A stretch of 8,028 nt of DNA, taken from Deltaproteobacteria bacterium. GTDB taxonomy: Bacteria > Desulfobacterota > DSM-4660 > Desulfatiglandales > Desulfatiglandaceae. The stretch covers positions 1-8,028 of the forward strand of contig JAFDJF010000279.1 in assembly GCA_019307645.1 (NCBI GenBank). The letters are read 5' to 3'. The notes beneath the pieces were generated by a model. It was not told where the DNA came from. It ran no database searches and worked only from the letters and a program-made list of their open reading frames with translations. Made by a program: the position numbers and the translations under genes. Shown here piece after piece: positions 5,873 through 8,028 of the stretch (its first letter is position 1; every line of letters begins with the position of its first letter).

Positions 5873-7111
5873 TTACCTCCGCGTTTCGCAGTTAAATCGT
5901 GCGATAATTTTTTGCTGAGAATTTGCTGATTCTATAATGGAATCAATCTCGTCACTATATGTTCCCTTGGCCAGGCCGGCCAAAACAACGAACTCAAAAC
6001 ACTGGTCTTTCGGTATGTGAGCCTCAGCTTGAATTTCATAAAGCCCTTGTTCTTGAAGATCTCCGGCAAAATCCTTTAGAATACCTTCGGCTTCTCTGAA
6101 ATCAGAAAAAGGAAGCACCGTCACAAACTGATCCCTGCTCAGGCGGGAGGAAAACCCTCCCGCTGAGCCAAAGTGTTTGTTGATATATTCCCCCAGGGAT
6201 TTGATTATCTCTTGAGTTATCTCGTGGCCCAGATTGCGCTCTGCCAGATCCAGTTCATCTGTGGAAAATATAGCAACCGCGTATGTTTCATGGGGGTGTT
6301 TGCGTCCCAGCGCCACCTGATACCGAACCTTAAAATTTCGCCTTGAATACAGCCCCGTCAGGTGTTCCTGGAAACCCTCCAGACTCTCGATGAATTCATC
6401 CAGGAACGGGTGTTCGAATTCATCCAGCTCTTCCGGTGTACCCTGAAAAACAATATTCCCCTGATCAAGGGCAATGACACGGTTTGAGATAAAAAAGACG
6501 TCAGGCAGTTCGTGACTTATCAATACAGCCGTAAACCCGAATTGCCTCTGGTATTCGGCAATCATGCTCAGGATGGCATTTCTCCGGATCAGGTCCTGGC
6601 CGGTGGTGGGTTCGTCAAAGAGCACAATCTTTGGATCAGTAACCAGCGCCCGGCTCAGGGCCACCCGCTTCTGCATGCCGCCCGAAAGCTCAGACGGATA
6701 ATTGTAGGCCACCTCGGTAAGCTCCGTCTGCTCAATTCTGGCCATTACCTTATTTTCAATATCCTCCTGGCTCAGGTTCAATGTTTGCCGCAACGGCAGG
6801 GCGATATTCTCAAAAACTGTCAGTGAGTCAAAAAGGGCGTTATTTTGAAACATGTAACTGATCTGACTGGTATATTCGTCCCACTCTTTCTTCCCCATCT
6901 GACCAATGGGCCTGCCCCGGAAAAGGATGTGGCCTTCATCAGGGGTAAGGAGCCCAATAATGTGCTTGAGCAGCACGCTCTTACCCGTGCCGCTTTTTCC
7001 AATGATGGTCGTGACGTGACCCTCGTAAATCTTCAGATTAATTTGATCGAGGATCGTCCGGTTGTCGAACCGTTTGGTGACGTTCCGGAATTCGATTAAC
7101 GGGCTATCCAT
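5873..7111 (-). CDS. mlaF: MlaF-type ABC ATPase fused to a degenerate GGDEF domain
   Basis: This 412-residue protein starts with a complete ABC ATPase (about 5-245), the motor of the Mla phospholipid transporter. It has Walker A GKSGTGKS (38-45), Q-loop Gln89, signature LSGGMQKR (142-149), Walker B IVLFDEP (162-168) with catalytic Glu167, the MlaF-typical GQD turn (171-173) and switch His200. MlaF proteins normally end near residue 270. Here about 165 further residues align with a GGDEF fold: HLTGLYSRRNF (250-260) for the D-LTGL-NRR-F opening, LGHE (294-297) for the GH motif, RLSRDQF (323-329) for R-GGDEF, and EIDSIIESANSQQK (388-401) for the final helix. The GG pair and the metal-binding Asp are replaced, and no RxxD inhibitory site precedes the motif, so cyclic di-GMP synthesis is excluded. 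A regulatory or nucleotide-sensing role is inferred. The ATG follows mlaE by 6 bases. Confidence 0.9.
   Translation of the reverse strand: MDSPLIEFRNVTKRFDNRTILDQINLKIYEGHVTTIIGKSGTGKSVLLKHIIGLLTPDEGHILFRGRPIGQMGKKEWDEYTSQISYMFQNNALFDSLTVFENIALPLRQTLNLSQEDIENKVMARIEQTELTEVAYNYPSELSGGMQKRVALSRALVTDPKIVLFDEPTTGQDLIRRNAILSMIAEYQRQFGFTAVLISHELPDVFFISNRVIALDQGNIVFQGTPEELDEFEHPFLDEFIESLEGFQEHLTGLYSRRNFKVRYQVALGRKHPHETYAVAIFSTDELDLAERNLGHEITQEIIKSLGEYINKHFGSAGGFSSRLSRDQFVTVLPFSDFREAEGILKDFAGDLQEQGLYEIQAEAHIPKDQCFEFVVLAGLAKGTYSDEIDSIIESANSQQKIIARFNCETRR
5876..5880 (-). promoter_or_regulatory. Shine-Dalgarno inside the end of mlaF
   Basis: The last codons of mlaF, CGG AGG (Arg-Arg) before TAA, supply GGAGG, the only good Shine-Dalgarno for mlaD, 11 bases before its ATG. 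It is the third case in this window of an Arg-Arg-stop ending that doubles as the next gene's ribosome binding site. Confidence 0.7.
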
Positions 7112-7117
7112 TGGCCC

Positions 7118-7804
7118 CTACATGAGAAAGGACGTGACAACATAATCTGAGACCAAAATGGCGACGCATGAAAGCACAACAGCCGACGTGGTGGAAAGCC
7201 CCACGGCCTTTGCTCCGTAACTGTCTTTTCGCATGTGGGTGAAATAGCCATGAAAACAGCAAATGGTGGAAACAAGTACCGCAAAGACCACGGACTTGAC
7301 CAGGCCGCCGGTGATGTCTTCCATCTCCACCCCGGACCGAACCCCGTTAAAGTATGTGCCGGAGTTTAAACCCAGCAGCAAGACGCCGCTGACATAGCCG
7401 CCCATGATGCTGATCAGGTCAAACATTGCTGTCAGAAAAGGAAAGCTGATGATTGCAGCGGCAATCCTCGGGCTGATCAGATATCTGATCGGGTCTATGC
7501 GCATGGTAGACAGTGCATCAATCTGCTCGGAGATGCGCTGAATGCCGATCTCTGTTACCATGGAAGATCCTGCCCGGGCGGTGATCATGATGGCCGCCAG
7601 AACCGGTCCCAATTCCCTGATAATGGACAGGGCCACGGTCGTGCCAAGCACCCCCTGAATGATCGCGGACAGCTGCCTGGGCCGGAAGATAGTCAAAAAC
7701 GCCTTGAAGAAAAAAATAGCCACGGCACCGAGCTCGTTGACCCAACCCGTGACTGCCCTCCCCAAAGAGGCAACAGGCGAGATGGAATTTATGTTTTGAC
7801 CCAT
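7118..7804 (-). CDS. mlaE: MlaE-family ABC permease with an internal in-frame deletion
   Basis: This 228-residue protein is the permease of the Mla transporter. Conserved elements are ALSIIRELGPVLAAIM (58-73), ARAGSSM, EIGIQRISEQIDAL (85-98, the coupling helix facing MlaF), DPIRYLISPR and KSVVFA (170-175). The start is the ATG at 7804 with AAGGGG (7815-7820) 10 bases upstream; a TTG at 7813 in the same frame sits too close to it. MlaE proteins are usually about 260-270 long. Between LSAIIQ (ending at Gln50) and GVLGTTV (starting at Gly51), the family normally has about 38-40 residues, including the first core helix and a GMVLALQ-type motif. They are missing here without a frameshift. The protein may be non-functional, or the read may be artefactual. 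It is the first gene of the operon. Confidence 0.88.
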   Translation of the reverse strand: MGQNINSISPVASLGRAVTGWVNELGAVAIFFFKAFLTIFRPRQLSAIIQGVLGTTVALSIIRELGPVLAAIMITARAGSSMVTEIGIQRISEQIDALSTMRIDPIRYLISPRIAAAIISFPFLTAMFDLISIMGGYVSGVLLLGLNSGTYFNGVRSGVEMEDITGGLVKSVVFAVLVSTICCFHGYFTHMRKDSYGAKAVGLSTTSAVVLSCVAILVSDYVVTSFLM

Positions 7805-7859
7805 AACTTTCAAACCCCTTCATTGAGCCACAGTTGATCACCTTTGGGTTGCTTCCTGG

Positions 7860-7873
7860 GGACCTTTCGGCCC
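7860..7873 (-). other. GNRA-tetraloop hairpin in the mla leader
   Basis: On the minus strand GGGCC, GAAA, GGTCC forms a 5-bp stem (one G-U pair) with a GAAA tetraloop about 55 bases before the mlaE start. It is flanked by GC-rich sequence that may pair further. I do not recognise a known riboswitch. Confidence 0.4.
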
Positions 7874-7997
7874 TGCTGCGCCGGAGGTGTTCAATGCAGT
7901 TATGATTTTCCGGATAACTTATTGATTTTATGAGTAGTATCTTGCCTAGGGCAAAAGTATCATTTCATATAGCATCTTCTGGCAGTTAAGTCCAGCC

Positions 7998-8025
7998 AGT
8001 ATACGGTTCTCTGGGCGTATGTCAT
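7998..8025 (-). promoter_or_regulatory. Sigma70-like promoter for the mla operon
   Basis: Reading the minus strand, a -35 box ATGACA (8020-8025, 5 of 6 matches) is followed after 16 bases by a -10 box TATACT (7998-8003, 5 of 6). Transcription would begin near 7990 and give a leader of roughly 185 nt before mlaE. A weaker alternative (TGGACT, 17 bases, TATATG) lies slightly downstream. Confidence 0.5.
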
Positions 8026-8028
8026 TTA

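Larger units (their letters stand above)
7805..8028 (-). other. Upstream region and leader of the mla operon
   Basis: I see no gene in these 224 bases on either strand. They contain a good promoter candidate for the minus-strand operon and a GC-rich leader segment with a tetraloop hairpin, and otherwise no recognised element. Confidence 0.6.

Noticed and set aside
5873..6373. Functional diguanylate cyclase activity of the MlaF C-terminal domain
   Set aside because: The signature is SRDQF in place of GGDEF and the first metal-binding Asp is Ser, so catalysis is not credible.
7118..7804. Frameshift as the cause of the short MlaE
   Set aside because: Conserved sequence on both sides of the gap is in the same frame, so it is an in-frame loss, not a frameshift.
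7518..7841. 107-codon minus-strand frame overlapping mlaE, beginning at the TTG at 7841 with an internal ATG at 7823
   Set aside because: Its reading is a shifted frame of the conserved MlaE sequence, rich in His and Gly with no recognisable domain.
7830..7880. SRP (4.5S) RNA-like string AGGAAGCAACC near a tetraloop hairpin on the minus strand
   Set aside because: The conserved SRP core (GGTCAGGTCCGGAAGGAAGCAG) is not matched in order or structure; only a short piece is similar.
7805..7990. Cyclic di-GMP-I, cobalamin or glycine riboswitch in the mla leader
   Set aside because: I compared the conserved cores by eye and none fits beyond a few bases.

Overview
The window holds two convergent gene clusters separated by about 320 bases of non-coding DNA. 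Gene content and style suggest an anaerobic Gram-negative bacterium with an outer membrane and CoA-based degradation of unusual acids. Desulfobacterota (former Deltaproteobacteria) is my best guess; this is inference, as no marker gene is present.

Left half, plus strand (1-3536): a tightly packed acyl-CoA operon whose upstream end is cut off. It reads thiolase-like protein (3' part only), DUF35 zinc-ribbon/OB protein, second complete thiolase-like protein, second DUF35 protein, then, after a 97-base gap carrying a 42-nt imperfect palindrome, two single-domain MaoC/hot-dog proteins. Only the second MaoC protein has the hydratase Asp/His pair. The set matches the parts of the actinobacterial steroid side-chain hydratase/aldolase (ChsH1-ChsH2 with Ltp2) and, for the thiolase-DUF35 pairs, also BbsAB of anaerobic toluene degradation. 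The substrate cannot be read from the sequence. The two thiolase-DUF35 modules are paralogues (about 47% identity over the shared 149 C-terminal residues, hand count) whose active-site positions have diverged.

Middle (3537-3856): no gene seen. It contains a small hairpin and a nested set of inverted repeats resembling a palindromic, MITE-like intergenic element.

Right half, minus strand (7804 down to 3857): an mla-type operon for phospholipid traffic between inner and outer membrane, ordered mlaE-mlaF-mlaD-mlaC-mlaA. No mlaB (STAS) gene is present. Three features are odd. MlaF carries an extra C-terminal domain of about 165 residues that I read as a catalytically dead GGDEF domain. MlaE lacks roughly 38-40 residues covering the first core membrane helix, with the frame intact. 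The start region of mlaA is an exact 53-bp tandem duplication that creates an upstream 11-codon open frame with its own ribosome binding site. A good sigma70-like promoter (7998-8025) lies about 190 bases upstream of mlaE, leaving a long, partly structured leader.

The most novel item is the MlaF-degenerate GGDEF fusion in an operon lacking mlaB. Next are the MlaE deletion, the duplicated mlaA start and the diverged pair of aldolase/thiolase modules.
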